From: Symmetrospora coprosmae | Lineage: Eukaryota > Basidiomycota > Cystobasidiomycetes > Symmetrosporaceae | Reading direction: 5' to 3' | NCBI GenBank assembly: GCA_008802785.1 | Contig: VUYT01000064.1 | Span: forward strand, 1-34,597 | DNA: 34,597 nucleotides | In this document: piece after piece, positions 32,231-34,597 of the stretch | Numbering within the stretch: the stretch's first letter is position 1 | Layout of the letters: each line of letters starts with the position of its first letter | Notes under the pieces: generated by a model | Told to the model about the DNA's origin: nothing | Seen by the model: the letters and a program-made list of their open reading frames with translations, nothing else | Database searches by the model: none | Translations under genes and position numbers: made by a program

Positions 32231-33410
32231 TCAGAAGTGAAAGTCGACCAGTCCTGCAGCACGTATAGCAGCGCTGTAAGGCGGACGGACGGCCAGCCGC
32301 CATCGAGCGACCTTTTCTGGGTGCTGCTCTAGCAGCTGCGTCCATCCGAGTTGGAACCGGCTCAGGTCGACCCCGTCGTCCGCACGCTTGATGATGGCCT
32401 GTATGGAGTTGGCCAACGAAATGCAATGCTGTCAGAATTCGGATATCTGAAGCTCACCTTGTTGTTCGCCTGCACCTCCTTGCTGGCGGTGGTGACGGAC
32501 CAGAAGCTGGTCACCGACTCGAAAGACTTCGTTCTCGGAGGCTTCTTGATCATGCGGATCTTGCTATCGGGATTGCGGGTCAAATAGCGATGCAGTTTGT
32601 CGTCGGGGAACACGCTGTGAGGCCCACCCAGGCGGGCGAGCGCTTGTCCATGTTCCTCTGCGTGCCTGGCACAATGAGACACACGGTACTGCCCGTGTTT
32701 AATAAGCGGGCAGCCTGCTTGAGTTCCACATTCGTGGTAGCGCAAAGTGAGAGACCGAGACTGCGGGCATGGACAGACAGTGTAGGTTCATCACTTCGCC
32801 GTTGTGCATCCATTCAGGGTGCTTACTTGGTCGCGCTGGTGCCGTCGGGACGGGAAGCCGCAGCTTCATACTTTCTCATGTACTTCTCAAATGCCTCAGC
32901 CGTCTGCATCTCGAGACCCGCTAGCTCCCTATCGGTATCGTCGTCCTGCTCCTCGCCCGGGCCCGGCGCTTCACCTCCATCATCTCCTGGTGCCGGCGCT
33001 CCGCCTTCCGCCCCTGGTACCGGCACGTCGCCATCATCTCCTGGTACCGGCGCTCTTCCACCGGCGCGCGGTACCGGCGGTCCGTCTTCAGCACCGTCGT
33101 TCGCATTGCGCTCATCATCTGCGATGCGCGCAGTCCCCGCTGCTGTCGCCTCTCGCAGTTTCTGTTTGAGTTTGCTGTGTTTGGCCAGCATAGAGCGCAT
33201 GTCATCCTGTCCCTGCTGAAGTTCTGTCTGCAAGCTCTTGTAATCTCTGTTTGCTATCTGTATGATACTATTGAGTCTTGCTATCTCGGTGTTCGCCTTC
33301 TGCAAAGCGGCAGTTGCCTGGAAAGCCTGGGCAGCCTGGTAGTGCTCGTATTCGACTTTGTAAGTCTTGACGGGACGATTAGATTGGACAGGCAGGTCCG
33401 GTGGAGCCAT
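32231..33410 (-). CDS. Coiled-coil protein with 9-residue repeats, unknown function; frame discrepancy
   Basis: Exon 1 (32827-33410) starts MAPPDLPVQSNRPVKTYKVE and encodes a heptad-like coiled coil at about residues 22-95, then acidic Pro/Gly repeats and a short helix. A GTAAGC donor and GCCCGCAG acceptor lead to a second exon, 32458-32760. A third (32231-32398, after a GTGAGC...ATACAG intron) is clearly coding (AIIKRADDGVDLSRFQLGWT). Within exon 2, codon bias supports one frame up to about 32630 (NVELKQAARLLNTGS, NMDKRSPAW) and another from about 32620 (FPDDKLHRYLTRNPDSKIRM). One base seems to be missing in between, in a G-rich run. This may be an assembly error or a damaged gene. The end is also uncertain: a plausible extra intron would move the stop to 32093. 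If exon 1 is not spliced, it ends by itself at 195 residues. Family not recognised. Confidence 0.6.
32960..33085 (-). repeat. 27-bp tandem repeat encoding Pro/Gly/Asp-rich 9-residue units
   Basis: A core CTGGTRCCGG recurs every 27 bp at 32987, 33014 and 33041, with a near copy at 33068. On the coding strand this gives about five degenerate 9-residue units such as APVPGDDGD, VPVPGAEGG and APAPGDDGG. The period is an exact multiple of three, so copy-number change would not break the frame. Confidence 0.75.
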
Positions 33411-33512
33411 TGCTGCTTATGTGTCAGTATGCAGTGGAATGGTATGCAGTACAGACGGGTCAGAGCTAGAGGACGAACGTCTTCAAGGATGCGCTCGGGA
33501 ACGGGCGACGAA

Positions 33513-33548
33513 AGGACAAAAGCCTTTTGCGACCAGAGGACAAAAGCC
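33513..33548. promoter_or_regulatory. Direct repeat in a divergent promoter
   Basis: AGGACAAAAGCC occurs at 33513-33524 and again at 33537-33548, 24 bp apart, in the 228-bp gap between two head-to-head genes. A pair of identical 12-mers here could be a regulator binding site; the binding factor is unknown. Confidence 0.4.
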
Positions 33549-33638
33549 CTCTGAAAGGGACGAGAAGTGCGGCGAACGTAAGGGTTCAGTGGGTCTGCTC
33601 CCGTCTTTCCATCATCACATCGTCATACAGCTCGCAGG

Positions 33639-34597
33639 ATGTCAGCTAGCGGAAGCGGCGGGACAGCGTCATCCCCCAGCCCCGTTCCGCCAGGTGCTTC
33701 CGAAGAGGTTTGGGAGGAGGTGCTGCAAGGTGAGCAGTTCAGCGCGTCAGTCTATGAGAGAGGCACAGCTCATGTCGTTGTGGTGCATCAGGAATACGCG
33801 AGATGAGGTCCACTGCCCGGCTGTCCATTGAGACGGCGGTGTGGGCTCCCGATCCTCGCGACGTACACGGCTTCCCTGCACGTCAAGAGGATGACCGCCA
33901 TCCATGGACCACGCATCTTGAAGGCGCACCGCCTCGTGCTGACGAGGAGATGTCTGCTGCCGGCTATGCAGTCATTGTCGAACGACGCTGCTGCACCGTA
34001 GGCCTGCTCGAGCCTAACCAGTCTCTACTCGCATCTGATCTCTGTCTCATCCTTACCAGTCGTGCGGAAAGCGGGCAACCACTCCTATAGCCAAACTTGC
34101 ACTACACCTCCGCTTCGCAGACGATTGGCGCGTTGTCTGCGAGAACTGCCTCGCCGCAGAGTACGGCACTTTGACAGAGATCCGAAAGGCAGCCGGAGAC
34201 CCTGCGGCCAAGCCGCGGCCATCGAGGGCAAAGACGCGAAGCGGGGAGGCTCAGCCAGCACAGGAGCAGGAGGCTCCGGGCTATGTTACCTGGTTCTGGG
34301 ACGTCCTGCCTAAGCACACTAATGGTGAGCAAGTCTGTTATTCGTACGAGCAACAGCGAACCATTTAAAGGGCAAACCCGATCGAGGTGCGGCTCGCGGG
34401 CAGCCGCCACCCAGACACCGTTGTAGCCACTCTCTCTTTTCTTGCAATCAATGAATATAACAACACCATTGACTAACCTGAATCGCAACACTACAGCTGC
34501 GAGGGTGAGCGACCACATTCACCACAAGGAAGCTACGCAGCGCTTCATCTACAGCTTCCACCTCTGGGAGCAGGAAATGGAGTTTGATTTGAGTGAG
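33639..34597 (+). CDS. CxxC...CxxC zinc-ribbon-like protein, unknown function (5' part, runs off the window)
   Basis: Exons 33639-33729, 33792-33997, 34060-34324 and 34497 onwards join in frame and the last is cut by the window end, giving more than 220 residues. It begins MSASGSGGTASSPSPVPPG. The third join (donor GTAGGC) brings together RRCCT and SCGKRA, forming a CxxC pair that is followed about 28 residues later by VVCENCLA, a second CxxC, as in zinc ribbons. After a basic, Ala/Pro-rich linker comes GYVTWFWDVLPKHTN, and the last exon reads RVSDHIHHKEATQRFIYS. The introns are 60-62 nt except the last, about 172 nt, which ends in a good branch site (CTAAC) and CTACAG. I do not recognise the family. 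It is divergent from the coiled-coil gene. Confidence 0.72.

Noticed and set aside
32362-32745. Cys/His-rich start of a minus-strand frame that looked like a zinc finger
   Set aside because: Codon bias in 32630-32760 favours the other frame, so the Cys/His pattern is probably an out-of-frame reading; only the part after about 32620 is kept.

Overview
This window reads as nuclear DNA of an intron-rich, GC-rich fungus, most likely a basidiomycete. Nearly every gene that can be followed is cut by short introns (mostly 55-85 nt) with GTGAGT, GTGCGT/GTGCGC or GTAAGT donors and CAG acceptors. The best-matched proteins are fungal: a LYC1-type lysine acetyltransferase, ILV5, MCM2, a low-molecular-weight thioredoxin reductase and a WOPR (Gti1/Pac2) regulator. 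I lean towards Ustilaginomycotina or a neighbouring class, but the sequence alone does not settle the lineage. I see no rRNA, tRNA, CRISPR, transposon or virus-like element.

Layout, left to right: a small coiled-coil ORF at the left edge (+); a serine-rich protein of unknown function (-); a LYC1-like N-acetyltransferase (+); a single-exon F-box protein (-); a 95-residue hydrophilic protein spread over six exons (-); ILV5 ketol-acid reductoisomerase (+). Next come four oxidoreductase/lyase genes in two divergent pairs (10172-17222): a galactonate-dehydratase-like enolase-superfamily enzyme (-) with a KduD-like short-chain dehydrogenase (+), then a zinc polyol dehydrogenase (-) with a ketopantoate-reductase-family protein (+). 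After these are an acidic coiled-coil protein (+), thioredoxin reductase (-), a secreted pepsin-like protease (+), MCM2 (-), a 962-residue WOPR transcription factor (-), a repeat-bearing coiled-coil protein with a probable one-base frame discrepancy (-), and the 5' part of a CxxC...CxxC protein running off the right edge (+).

How genes may work together: the four-gene block looks like a sugar-acid/polyol catabolic group. A dehydratase would make a 2-keto-3-deoxy acid, and a KduD-type dehydrogenase is the family known to oxidise such acids. This grouping is inferred from families and gene order. ILV5, LYC1, TRR1 and MCM2 are housekeeping genes with no obvious link to one another.

The most striking property is gene architecture. 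Several real genes contain very small exons: 7 nt in the protease, 11 nt in LYC1, 14 nt in the 95-residue protein, 15 nt carrying the catalytic YxxxK of the SDR, 19 nt in the PanE-family gene, and a 6-nt coding first exon in MCM2. One intron has a GC donor. Three others are multiples of three with no stop, so retention would give longer proteins. All exon joins here were made by hand from splice signals and protein-family agreement, not from RNA data.
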